From the NCBI GenBank assembly GCA_020086605.1, contig JACBWW010000004.1, positions 29,173,047 through 29,237,046 on the forward strand: 64,000 nt of DNA, read 5' to 3'. The notes beneath the pieces were generated by a model. The model was given only the letters and a program-made list of their open reading frames with translations. It had not been told where the DNA came from and searched no databases. A program made the position numbers and the translations under genes. Each line of letters starts with the position of its first letter. Positions within the stretch are counted from its first letter, which is position 1. The stretch comes from Lanius collurio. Its lineage: Eukaryota; Chordata; Aves; Passeriformes; Laniidae. Positions 39,481-51,446 of the stretch are shown here, in pieces.

Positions 39481-39530
39481 CAACTGAGTAACATGAGATT
39501 ACTCTGAGTAACAGAGCAACTGAGTAACAT
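39481..39530. repeat. Local repeat with three GAGTAACA copies
   Basis: CAACTGAGTAACAT occurs at 39481-39494 and again, identical, at 39517-39530 (36 bp apart). A third partial copy (CTGAGTAACA) lies between them at 39504-39513. Confidence 0.85.
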
Positions 39531-42500
39531 TTGGAAATGAACAGATGCTGAAGCTTGCTTTCTCCAAAGGTTACTTGACCATAAGCAGCCTGAGGAAGCA
39601 TTTGAAAGAAGGCTTAAATCCATTTTCTTAAACAACTTGCAATGGTGGCGGTCTGTTCTGAGTTGTTTCAGAAGGCAGTGTAATACCATATGCCTTTTCC
39701 TCTTGGTGTCCCCAGACAATACTATCTGCACCTATTGCAAAACCATCCTTGCTGTTCCTCTCGGCCACTGCAGCCCTGGAGATCCCTTTGACTGCAGTAC
39801 AGCCCTGTCTGTGCAGGCATTTTGCACTTCTAGGCAGAAACTCACTACGGTCTTGGTGCTCAGGAGGATTTCCATGTTAAGTTCTCATTGCCATGAACCT
39901 TGCTTTTGACTATTCTTAGTGAGAAGAGCAAGTCACTTGATATGTCTGAATTTTCTGTCTGCAACCACATCACCTCCTCTTAGAATGGACTGTTAGAGAA
40001 AAAGTACTTTTCTGGAAGCTTTTTGCAGAGTCTAGACTGGAAATCTGTTGCCAGTAGATGTGCTAGACTGGGATTAGAAGTTTCCAGGCAGTGATCTTTG
40101 GAACATATAATAGCCCATGTAGTTTTGCCTGCCACAGGATGACAGCTTCTTACTTTCAAATGTCCCTAATTGAGTTAAAAAAAAGCTTTGAATATTTCTT
40201 TGCTTTTCAGTGCAAACAATTTCTGTAATTGGCAGAGGTATGTGCCCTTGGAAAAAAAAGGTATATGATCACAAACTGCCTCTGCAACAGAGCAATGCCC
40301 TTGTTGGAGTGTGTTCTACACACTGGGGTGACTTTCACTGTGATGAGAGGTTTAAAAAGACCAGTAATTGATAACTTCAGAAAGCACAGCTATTAAGAGG
40401 AAAACACAGGTGCAGTTGGAATCTAGGCCTGGCAGTGTAGTTGTTGCAGGGTAGTGTGGAATCAATGCCTTACCAGAGCAATAGAACAGAGATTGTGATT
40501 TGGTTTCTGTTTATGCTGTGAGCTAAAGAGTAAATGCCAACTGTCTGGTTGTCTCTTCTTCCCTGAGAATGAGTGACAGTGACAGCTTTGATGTGCAATA
40601 ACTAGGTTGCTGTGATTTGTGTTTACGGCTTTAAGTTTGGATGCTTGTGAGGGCAGGGCTATGAAAGTAGAACATGGCATTTGATATAAGCAGACACCTC
40701 CACCCTACTTTCTGATAAAGGCATACTGACTGGGAGGAAAGATGGGGGAGAAAAAGGCCCAGTGTCATAATCCAGGACTTTTCCCAGTGCCTGAGAGACT
40801 TCTGCTTTCTTTGTCCTCAGGCAAGATACCAGAAAGAAAGCATCAGGAAGAAAAGTGGGTCTATCTTTAGAGAAACACTCTCGTTTTCCAGACATTGAAT
40901 ACTCTATTTCTTGGGAAACCACTTTGACTTCTGGTGCGAGTTGGCACAGTATAATGGTGTTTAGCCATAAAATAGCCTTTACACAATTGCAATATTAGGT
41001 TAAGAACTGAGAATCTATTTTAAGGTTAGTTGCTGGGTGAGAGAATGAAAATGTGTATCTTGACAGTGCTAATTCTTGAACATGCATTTTAGAAATAGTA
41101 ACTTGGAAATGCCTGGATCCTTGGTAAAAAGATCTGTGTAATCCAGAGGTTTTAGAAAAGGGCTTTTCCTACATTGGTACTAATATATCCCTTGTGAGAT
41201 TTTAGAAGGCTCTTGTGTGCATGCACAGAAGGAAGGTGATATTAGCTGGAGGATGTGTTGTCACACTCCAGTTGAGTGTTCCAATCAGTAAGTAGTGATT
41301 TGGGAGGATGCAAGAATTCATAAGTTTAGATGGGGCTATTAAGTATTTCATTAATATCCTGATAAAAGATACAGATTATTTATGAGGAAGTCCAGTTGGG
41401 AAGTAGGGTACTTTTAACACTTCTCCCTTCTTTCCCAAACTTGAGCTACTTTCAACAGAGGGTAAGCTGTCTCTTAGGAACATTGTCATCTGCTCTCCAT
41501 GTCAACTGCCAGAATATAGCTATTTTTGTGAGTAGCATCCTCAGTACTATTTGTGGCTAAGGTAGCCTTTTCTAAAAAGTAAATAGAAAAGGCAGGGGTG
41601 GACAAGGGGCAGAATAAAGGATGGTGCTGCAGGCTGTCTAATATGATGAGCGCTGTGAAATTGAGCACAACAGTCTTCAGACAGTCTTTGGCTATAATTG
41701 GCAAGAGGAAGAACGTTCTGACAGTGTCTGTGGGATGTATCTGGTAAGGAAGAGTAACTCCTGTGTGCTGAGCAAACTGTATGGGGGTGGAGGAGATTGG
41801 AAGAAAGGAAAATTACCAGAAGTTTGAAAGAAGGGGCTGTGGCATTTTTATACTGTCTTTTGTCTTGGTAGCTCCCTTATGCCTGCTGAACATTGTTCTG
41901 CAGTGCCTGTTGCCTTACTACTAAGACTATGACTACTAATCTTACTACTAAGGTTTTGTGTTATTTCCTTCCCCTGAAAACTTCAAATATAATTTTCCCC
42001 AATCATATGGAGGAGATGGGGAAACAAATGAACAAAGGAAAGGTCTGTGTAAAAGAGATACTGTTTCTGTCTTTAGTATCAGAATGATTTTATAATACCT
42101 GCTGTTGGTCTGTAGGCTCCCTAGATGGTAGGTGTTCAAGACACCATGTGTTCCTAGCAAACTTGGCCCAAGTGATCAGTTTTGGGTTTGGAGCTCTCAG
42201 ATTTCTTACTTATATTGTCTTCCTGTAATACTTTTTCTTCATGATTAAATGCATGTGCTGTTCTGTGAAATCTTCTATATTGGTATGAAAAGGAAATCAG
42301 TTACAGAACAGTAACTGATTGATTTAGTAAATGGACTCCTGGTTTCTCTCTAGAACTGTATTTTACAGTCTGGATGTTAATTTATCAGCATCAAGTAACT
42401 TCCCTTCATACTGTTTTTGCCACTAGTTCTCAGGCATAAGATATTATTTAAGCATTCTCAAGGAGTCTGCATTCACAGCTGGGAGAGTTCCCAAGTGTGT

Positions 42501-43513
42501 CTCTCTCTGGGAGGCAGTGTTTTTGCTATTTTTAGCTTGATTTCTTAACATCTTCTATTTCCTTTGTGTGAGAAACTTCACTAATTGTAAAGAGGTTGAG
42601 CCATATAGTAAATGAATCTCAAAGTTGCACGAGAAGCTTTCACTCCACTACCAAGAAACCTATCAGCACTGTCTGGGCATTTTTGCCAAGCCTTCTGATA
42701 GACTGAGCTACTCTGAGCACCTGCAGAGACATTGGGGTGTAGCCTGACACAGAAGTTCTACAGCTCCGAAGCAGTTTTTGAAGGGACACTATCTGTGCAC
42801 TGTTTATTTTCACTGTATCTGGGGTCTTCATTTTTGTCTGCTGGTGAACTCCATCTGGCCATAACTCCTGGTGGTTTATTGCCTCTCTACTGAAGTACAA
42901 TCCAGAAGGTGTTATGGGAGAGATTACAACATCTGCTGCAGGGAGAAAGAAAAACTGCATTAACTAGTGAATATTTAAATGATGAAGAAAGACTTCTTAG
43001 TTCAGGAATGTTGAACTAGCATGGAAAGTGTTCAGATGCAGACCTGGTGACTGAGTGTGGTCTGAAGTCAGTGGCCTGTATGTCTGGCCTAGACTTCAGC
43101 TTCCTTTCTGGAAGGATGCAGGGCTCCTGAAGGCCCTGTGCCTTGTCTGCTGGCCTTGTGTGGGGGTCTGGTGCTTCAGAAATAACTGAGCCTGAACTGA
43201 ACCCTCTCTCTGTGGAGTGCCATGCAGGAAGGGCTTTCTTCAGCTCCCTGAAAAAGTGCCTTGGGAACATGTATGAGGATATGAGGTGGCACCTATATGT
43301 GCAGAGATCATGTGTTTTTCTTGAAAGTGTGGGATGGTCTGCTTGTGAGCTGCCTCCTCACAGAAGTGGGGCTGGCTGAGTCTGTGCCCAGGGCCTGTAG
43401 GTGTCTGGTGTCAGGATTGACTGGCAGAAGCCTGGTGAGGACTGGGAAAGGCGTAAGGCAGTTTCAGGGACTGGTTCTGTAGAGAGAGCATAACCTCTGC
43501 CCTCCCCTGTTTG

Positions 43514-43526
43514 TTTTTTTTTTTTT
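43514..43526. repeat. Poly-T tract
   Basis: A run of 13 T within a pyrimidine-rich stretch ending TTCCCTAG. The pyrimidine tract plus AG resembles an acceptor, but no coding exon follows. Confidence 0.85.
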
Positions 43527-45639
43527 CCCTAGATTAAGGGAGTATTAGATGAGAGCCCTGAAAGTGGGGAAGAGCTGGGATTTCGATACTTGCTTCCTAC
43601 CACAACTGTTCATGTGATAATGTGGGAGGCAGATCTGGGTCCAGCTGTGTGAGGGTGAGGACTCCCCAGGGTGTTCTCAGAATTCCTCTGAGCTCTGGCC
43701 CTGGCTCTGAGGAAGCTGGGAATCTCATGAATTTTTCTCTTTTGTGCTCAGCAGAGCACTTCCTGTGGCATTCAGGCATGCTGCAACAGCTTCCTCTACT
43801 GCATTCTTCCCTAGGGAGCATCTGAAATATGCTTTGCTTTTCTGTGTAGGAACTTGAAACTGCTTTGTTCTTGCATGATTTGGGAAAGATTATGTTGTTT
43901 TTAGCTGACAGGCTATAACTTCTCCTACTGTCTTGGTTGCTCTTGCTTACTGTTTCTCTTCCAAAGCCTGAGTCAGGTGGTGGTTGTGAAATCTGTCTGC
44001 TAGATCAGTGTCTATACATATATATGCTGTGTTGACCTAGGTGGTGGAACAGATTTTGTGCTCCAGGGAATCATGAACCTATAAATAAATCAATCCTTTA
44101 AGTAATTATTTTGTGGTTTTTTGAATAATCTGGCTCTCCCACCTCATCCTCTTTTTCAGAGGATCACAGAATTAAGCTCTTATAATGACATCTTGCAGTG
44201 TAATATCAGCATTTCATTCTGATAGGTCTCTCTGTGATAAGATGGTTTTGTAGCTCTTGAAATCAAATTTGAAATGTTGTCCTGCTGGATTTGACAATTT
44301 AGACAAAAAGGAGCATGTAGCAATGTAGTGGATACTATTATCTACTAACATAGTAGATGTAATAACATTAAACATTGAGGAAACATGCAAAAACATGCAG
44401 TTAAATGTTTAAAACCCTCCCTCCAAATCCTACAACTTAAAGTACCCAACCCAAAGAAAAACAAAACACACCTTGCCAACCCCAGCTAACCACACTACTA
44501 ACTCTTTTATAGAGCTAGGTAGTTGAAACAGGAGTTAAAATTATTGTCTGATGTGAGGGAATGCTGGAGCTGAGCAGGAATTTTCTCATGCATGTTTGGT
44601 GGAAGATGGCTGTGAGGAGGAACAGTAAGATTTTAGAAAGCAGGAGAAAAAAAACTGTAAGAAGCTTAGGAGGGACTTAAATTTCTACAACTTGATGGTG
44701 TAAATGCTGTCTGGAATTACAGAGGACAACAGGCAAAATGGTCTTATATTGTTTTGGTTCTTGTGGTATTCAAGGAAACAGGGCTTGGAACAGCATCTGC
44801 TAATCAACTGAATTGTGTGGCCTGCAACAGTCTCTTCTTTTCAATAAGGTACTGTCCTAGACCTCAAGGTCTGGCTGACAGGAAATTGTAAAAGTATCAA
44901 TCAGACTTGGCCTGTTGAAGTTAAGAATAATCCAGACAAAATGTGGTTACTGAGGTGTGATTCTTGGTGCTTTATGTAGCCAAAACTCAGTTGAGCATTT
45001 TCACACTGTTGTTATGCTGTTAAATGTGCATTGGCCTGAGAAATACTCCTGCTGGTTTAGCAAGAACTGCTCTGACATGACTGGTGATGCTGTATAGATA
45101 AGATGTAGCTGAAGGAAGCCACTTGAGAGTGCTGAGCAAATAAGTATCTCAGAAAAAAAAAAAAGAAATTTAATGAAATATCACAAAAAATATTTTAAAA
45201 ACCAGCCGGCATGCAAGAAGCAGAGGAAGATGGGGTAGCACTGCAGGATCGTAATGCAGCATTTGCATCCTTAGCCATGTGATAGTCCCTATTTGTGGCA
45301 ATGAAGGTTGAAGTAAATTCCAGGCCAGAGAAACCTGTATGGAAGAACTAGTGAACCATGAAATCCTTCATCTGGGTTAGTTTTTTTGGTGTAGAAAATG
45401 AACACATGAATATTAAAGCAGTCAAAATAACCTGTAAATCTTTGTTGTTGAAATTAATTACATTGCTGACAAGAGCCCTTAAGTCATCACATCAGATGCT
45501 CCAAACTGACTGAAACCATATACTCACAATGGCAGACAGGAAAGCTCTCTGAAGGCAGAGGCTGAGGCAAGGAGGTAAAACCTCAGCTTAGCTGTTAGTG
45601 GAGCATGTCTCTAGGCCTGGGTCTCTTGTGCATGAACTC

Positions 45640-45852
45640 CATCAAAAGCAGCATGGCCAGCAGGTCAGGGGAGGTGATTCTGCTCCTCTGCTCCACTATT
45701 CTGAAACCCCACTTGGAGTACTACATCCAGCTCTACAGTCTCTAACATGAGAAGGACATGGACCTGTTAGAGAGGGTACAGAAGAGACCCCGAAGATGCT
45801 CAGAAGGCTGGAACACCTCTCCTGTAAGACAGGCTAAGAGCTGGAGTTGTTT
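45640..45852 (+). mobile_element. CR1 LINE, left half, interrupted by LTR
   Basis: This is plus-strand CR1, C-terminal ORF2 region. GGGAGGTGATTCTGCTCCTC, CCCCACTTGGAGTACTACAT and GAAGGCTGGAACACCTCTCC match the CR1 consensus as recalled. One frame reads EVILLLCS then KPHLEYYIQL, like the ORF2 motif VILPLCS and RPHLEYCIQ. Stops follow within a few codons. The match breaks at GAGTTGTTT (45852) and resumes at 46295 in register, so this and 46295-46655 were one copy. The left boundary is approximate. Confidence 0.93.
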
Positions 45853-46294
45853 TGATGCCTGAAGAGGCTACCTAAAACAGTGATTAGACAAGAATAAGAG
45901 AATAAAGGTAGGTATTTATTTGAAGTGCCTTCAAAGGTACCCCCGGCGAGCCAGAGGCTACTGCCAAAATGGACCCCAAGATGGATGACAGGTCATGAGT
46001 TCTTCACACTATTATTGGTTTGGTTCATTTGCATATCAGGGTTGATTCTCCAATTAAAGCTTCAGTTTAATGATGTAATTTCCCCTCACCTTGCCCTCCT
46101 CTCAAATGCTTTTTTGGTTTATACTTTTTGGGCCTAGGATTGTCTGGATGTCCTTGAAGACAAAGCCTAGAGAGGCTTTGTTAATGTCTACCTAGTACCA
46201 GAGAGCAGAAGTTAACAGGCCACAAGAAACTTCAGAGTTGTGCTCTATGCAGTACAGGATTTGGAAAATATGAAAGTTAACACCTAAGGCATCG
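45853..46294 (-). mobile_element. Solo LTR of an endogenous retrovirus, inserted in CR1
   Basis: A 442-bp block interrupts the CR1 copy. Its ends form a short inverted repeat: TGATGCC at the left and GGCATCG at the right, the last base presumably mutated from A. It is flanked by GTTT on both sides (45849-45852 and 46295-46298), consistent with a 4-bp target-site duplication. Read on the minus strand, it has a TATAAA at 46123-46118 and an AATAAA polyadenylation signal at 45920-45915, in the right order for a U3-R-U5 LTR. Stretches such as TCCATTTGCATAT-like and AAGATGG-like text resemble LTRs common in passerine genomes, as recalled. There is no internal viral sequence, so it is a solo LTR. 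A short open frame inside it has no meaning as a gene. The family could not be assigned. Confidence 0.85.
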
Positions 46295-46655
46295 GTTTTG
46301 CCTGGAGAAGAGAAGGCTCTGAGGAAACCTCATTGCAGACTTATGGTATCTAAAAGGGGCTACAAGAAATCTGGAGAGGGACTTTTTACAAGGTCATGTA
46401 ATGATAGGATAAGGGGGATGGCTTTAAACTGGAAGAAAGTAGATTTAGACTAGATATTAGGAAGAAATTATTTTCTGTGAGGCACTGGAACGGGTTGCCC
46501 AGAGAAGCTGTGGATTCTCCATCCCTGGAAGCATTCAAGGCCAGGTTAGATGGAGCTCTGAGCAGCCTGGTGTAGTGGAAAGTGTCCCTGCCCATGGCAG
46601 GGGGTTTGGAACTAGGTGATCTTTAAAGTCCCTTTCAACCCAAATCTTTCTATGA
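46295..46655 (+). mobile_element. CR1 LINE, right half with 3' end
   Basis: This is the continuation of the CR1 copy at 45640-45852. It reads CCTGGAGAAGAGAAGGCTCT, then GGAAGAAATTATTTTCTGTG, GGTTGCCCAGAGAAGCTGTG, CCATCCCTGGAAGCATTCAA and the 3' terminus GTCCCTTTCAACCCAAATC, all close to the CR1 consensus. A frame fragment [13 protein letters not shown] matches the recalled ORF2 C-terminus (LFTRACSDRTRG). It ends near TTTCTATGA at 46655. The two halves join without gap or overlap once the LTR and one GTTT are removed. Confidence 0.94.
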
Positions 46656-47987
46656 AAAGCAACCCCATAATAAAGCATTGTGAGAATCTTTTTTTGTTTT
46701 GTGGCTTTAACTTGGCTTTTTAATTGTTACAGAAGAAAGAACCTCTCTAAGTTATGAGGGAATATAAACAACAAGCAAGCAATATGTACAGTTTTGTATT
46801 TCTTATTGCTTAAAAGCAGTAAATTGCAGAGAAACAAGATTGAAATTTAGTAGTCCTTGAGGAGACCTGATTTCCTTCCTGAGGATTTTGCTTTGAAAAT
46901 GGTCAAGCTAAAGGGTTTTGGGTTGTATGTTTTATAATTTCTTTTTATGTCAAATGGACAGAATGATATTACATCTTTTCCTATGTTTTTATCAGGCGTC
47001 AAGGGCTACAAATAAGTTTTGTCTGGCAGTTGCTACTTCTGACCTTTGTTTTTTTATTACATACTTTTTCAGCTAGATATTTTTACATGCCTGGGTTTTG
47101 ATTCCAGTGGCTGTAGTGAAAGTGTCAAAGGACAAATAGTATTTCAAAGGGTGAGAACTTGTTTTACACATCTTCTCTGAACACATTTTTTGCCAGCTGT
47201 GGAAGTAGCTTGTTTTTTGAGCAGTTTCCCAATCCTGGCTTGTTTCAGTTCAGCTGTGTTTACCCTGTGGGTGTTTGGGATGAAGAGCTACAAAGACAAA
47301 AAGGAAGAATTCACATTTGCTAGGTATGTTTTTGACAATTGCTATTTCATATCCATTGATTTGCTTAGAGCTGTTGGTAGGGCAAATGGCAATGAAAAAA
47401 ACACTTTGAAATCAGTACATCTGTATAGCAAGACAGTCTTCTCAACGACTGTGACTGAAAATCTGAATTTTCTATATGCTGAATTTGTATGCATAATACT
47501 GAGTTGTCATTTTCTCTCCATGTACCATTTGATCCTCAGCAAACTGTGAGTGGGTGGAATGTGTGGGACTTTGCCTGTTCTGCCAGAGCTGATCATGTCT
47601 TCTGTGACTGGTAAATCAAAGTAGCAGCAGCATCCCACCAGACCTTGATGCCTCTTGCTAGTCATGCTCCAGTCCTAAAGCAAGCTTACTGATAGCTTCA
47701 CTGGGTTTCCTCCCTTCTTGCCAAAAAATACTCTCTAGTTACATGTATTGCCAGTAAATAGAGATTACGTACTGAGTAGGTGTTAAGTTTCAGTGCAGGT
47801 TGTACAGGGTCTGACACCACCTTTCCTACTATCACCTCCCTAGCTCTTAAATTGCCCTGAACACTGTTCAAGTGTGTAAATTTAGAGAGGTCACAGCTAG
47901 CTTGTTTCAGTAGAAGAAACTTCTTACTTTTCTTTGAAGATGAGTTCTTCAGTTTTGCTCTATCTTAGAGCTTTGGAATTACTGGTA

Positions 47988-48007
47988 TCAGTATCAGCTG
48001 ATACTGA
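47988..48007. repeat. 20-bp perfect palindrome with central CAGCTG
   Basis: TCAGTATCAGCTGATACTGA equals its own reverse complement. The centre is an E-box, CAGCTG. A third TATCAGCT copy follows at 48019-48026. Confidence 0.9.
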
Positions 48008-51000
48008 GTATAAGTCTGTATCAGCTAATCTGTTCAAGAAAGTGAAGCTCAGACTGACTGACCCTGTGTAAGTGGGAGTCTGTAGGACTGGAGTCTCTGG
48101 GAAAGGTAGGTTTGCCATGTGCAATACTTCTGTCACTGTGTAGTCTGCCATGCCTCCCACTTTGAACAGGATGACTTGAGAAGTGTTCAAGTGGGTCTGG
48201 GTCTTTTCTTTTTTCTGTCCTGCTAGACTCTGTAGAGAAGTGCTTTGTGATGCTGAGCTTCTCTAAAGCTAGTAGGAAAGATGACTTAATACTTATGGCT
48301 AACCTAACCACATCTAGAGTGAAAATACGACGTGTGCTTAAGAGAGGCCTTCCAGCAAGACAAGGATAATAAGTCTTTGCAGTTCTGCCCAGTCAGTGGT
48401 AAATTATTGGAGTGCTTGTTTTGACAAGTCCCGTGATACCGGTGGATCATTCTTAAAGGATAAACGGATCTGCCCAGATATTATATTCTGTTATGTTCAG
48501 TGGTCCTGAGCAGAGCCAAAAGCCAGAAGAGAAGCAGCATGGCAGAATGAAAAAAGTACTGCCCTGTGTGTGTTGATGTCTCAGATTGAGGTTTCAGGAT
48601 CACTGTCCTTACCCACCTTCCCCTAGCAGCTGCTGCTGCAAGGATGAAAAATGAATCAGCTGCAAAAGGTCCATTAGTGAATGAAAGAGGCCTACCAGGG
48701 CAGAGCTTTAAAGTGACTTGGCTAGCATATCTAAACTCAAAAATTATTACTTCAGAGATTCCCAAGTCCCCTTGGACTTCAAGATTGCCTCATGAGCAGA
48801 CTCATGACTGTGCAAGGGTCTTTGTCAAGTCTCGGAGTAAACTGTAGCAGAACTGGGATTAGAAGGTGGGCATGAACTGGCCTCTAGGATAAGGGGAAGC
48901 CGGTTGTTGTGGTGGTGTGTGGTGTCTGCCTGAGTTCCACCTCAGAGGAGCAATGGACTCCTACTGCTGTTGGTGTTACTAGCCAAGTGAAATGTGACAT
49001 CCTGAGCTTGAGTGCCCATGCTGGAGTCCACAACAGGATCATATTTTGGGAAACTCATAGCAAGAACTTGTAAGGCCTTACTGCAAAAAGGAACTTGACT
49101 GTACTAGGCTGAAGTTCAGGAGTGGAAGTTTTGTAGTCATATGGAAATCCACAGGCAAGTTAAGCCTCCTGAGGCACTGCTAAATTGAAGGCCACCTGTC
49201 ACTTGCTGGCAGAGACGGGTTTTGCTCTGCTGTGTCGTTAAGGGATGTTTCCCTGGTATCCTTACCTAGTGTCAATAGAGGGACTGTATTCATTTCAGTC
49301 AGGTCTTAACAGACCAGTCACCCGTGTCCTATCAAAACCTGGTGTCTAAAATCAGCATGAACATCATGTTATGCTGAACAGCATGGTTATGCTTTTCCCT
49401 GTACTGTCTCATTGTTCGTGCTGAAGTGTGAGATGTTTTTTGTGACACCAGAGCCCCATAGTCAGGCCTTCATCCTAAAAAAAACACCTCAGGGTATTGC
49501 TATATCCAAACTGAAAACCCATTTAGGAACAGACAAGGAAACAATGGGATATATATGCAGGTTACCCCTGAACTGACACCAGCTTTGGGTTTTGTAAGTT
49601 TTGAGAAACAGGTAAGCAGGGACAAGATGACAAATCAAAGCTGTATGAAGTTCCTGTGCAGCTGTTTCTTGTTTGTAAGACCATCAAATTTTTGATAAAT
49701 CTTATTATTTTTAAATAATCTGCTCTTTGTTGCAATATAAAATAAAATTTAGAACTGGAAGAGCTGTCCATGAGAGAAAGAGATGCCCATGATGAGTGTT
49801 AGCTGCCTGTGCCCTGTGTGACAAACAGTTTTGGCTTCTTTATATTTCTTAATCATCAGAATTTCAAACAAAAACCCATATGCAACTTTCTTGGGGGGAC
49901 CCTCTTAATCAAACTTTTGAATGGAGAGGAACCCACTCTTATGAGCCCACAAGGCTACTGGGTTTTGGGTTCAAAAACAGAATCGGGAACCCTGCTGATT
50001 ATACAAAGTATTCTTACAGCACTTGCTTAATTTCCTTCTTGGAACATGTGAAAGTAATTATAGGGTGGCTGGAATAAGGCACAGGGAGGCTGGAAGCAGC
50101 CTTAGAAAACAAAAGCAAATGAAATGTGGGCCGCTTGGAAAGCTGCACTGTGCCCACGGGTAAGAGCAGGTTTCTGTATTAAATTGGCTTTTTTGCAACC
50201 ACTGTACTGCTGACTCCAACTGCAGCCCAGATGTAGATTGTTTACACCGTCCTGGCAGTATGGGATGCTGTAAAGTACTGGTCATCTGGTCTTCATCTTT
50301 ACAGAACATGAGTAAGCTTCATGAGCTTCCACATACATCACCAATAGCTTTAATTTATTTGTGTGTGTGTGCAGCAGTAAGATTACTTTATCAGAAGATC
50401 TTACAAGTACTTCTGCAGTTGTTCCCGGTTTGCTTCCTCCTCCTTGTTAATGTTTCTGGAATTAATTTATCATCCTGGCTTTGTTTAGAAGCACCAGGTT
50501 TTTGTGTTATGATTTGGTGTTATCCTGATGTCCGGAATGCCTGGCATAGATGAGAGCCCTGCTGCAGCTAGCCCTGTGCAAACATAACACAGAGCCAACT
50601 CTGAAAAACTTGGCAGTGTTAGTCTCTGAGCCTGTCAGGCTTAATCACTTGGGAATGTATCTGAGGGAAGCACATTACAGGTGGGCCTATTACAGGGAAA
50701 ATAATATAGTTGTCACAATGAGTAGCGTTCTTCTAGGGAGGCAGATGTGCTGCTGGAGTGCAGTTGTGTTTGGTTGCTGCTTTCCATCGCAGAAATCTTC
50801 CTTTCACAGATGCGGTTTTTGTTAGACCTGGAATTTGTGTCCTTGGTTTTCCAACTGCCCTAGCGTACAGCAAAGGCTGTCCTGTTTTGGAGAGAGAAAG
50901 GAACTTGAAAGGTATAATATTTATTTTTCTGCTAAAATATCAGTGACACTGAGAGTTCTTTAACTGAAGCACGGCTTTTAAAGGGCAGAGAGAAGTATGT

Positions 51001-51412
51001 TTTATATCCAGACAATCTGTAGCACTGTAGAAGCACTAGTGGCAGCTTCATATAGCCCAAACATTTTGACTCTGGTAGAACATAAATATAATTTGCATTT
51101 TAGAGTAAGCTTTGATGCTAATGCTTTTCTTTTTAAGGGATAAATAAACTACTGGGGGGAAAAAAAATCATATTTCTAATAGAAAGGCAGACAAGACCCA
51201 TAATTAATGTTGCACTAGCAGGCTTCCTCCATGGTTGGCTAATCGCAGCTGAGTGTTAATAAGCATAGAGTTTTTTTAAATACTGTTGTAACATGTTAAT
51301 TAAGATAATTCGTCTCCATGTGTCTCTTGAGTTACCAGATGGCGACTGCATTGGTGGAAAGCTGCAATTAGAGTCTTTTCTTTCTTGCTTTTTCTTCCCC
51401 TGCCCTAAGGGG

Positions 51413-51446
51413 AAAAAAAAAAAAAGAAGGAAAAAGAAAAAAATAA
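51413..51446. repeat. A/G-rich tract
   Basis: A-rich runs broken by single or paired G (AAAAAGAAGGAAAAAGAAAA). It is low-complexity. Confidence 0.85.

Larger units (their letters stand above)
35428..45639 (+). other. SUSD6: SUSD6 intron 2, second part
   Basis: This is noncoding intronic sequence between two CR1 copies. I see no exon, RNA gene or recognisable transposon. It holds poly-T at 43514-43526, poly-A at 45153-45164, a triplicated GAGTAACA block at 39481-39530, and a repeated TTACTACTAAG block near 41922-41953. A GC-richer patch near 36190-36300 has a few CpGs but no promoter-like island. A 106-codon minus-strand open frame at 42640-42960 is unrecognised. Confidence 0.75.

Noticed and set aside
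43508..43536. A pyrimidine tract plus CCCTAG resembling a splice acceptor
   Set aside because: The following sequence has no frame compatible with exons 2 and 3, and those exons already join in phase.
45925..46137. A 70-codon frame inside the LTR
   Set aside because: It lies within the LTR, reads against the LTR's own orientation, and resembles no protein.
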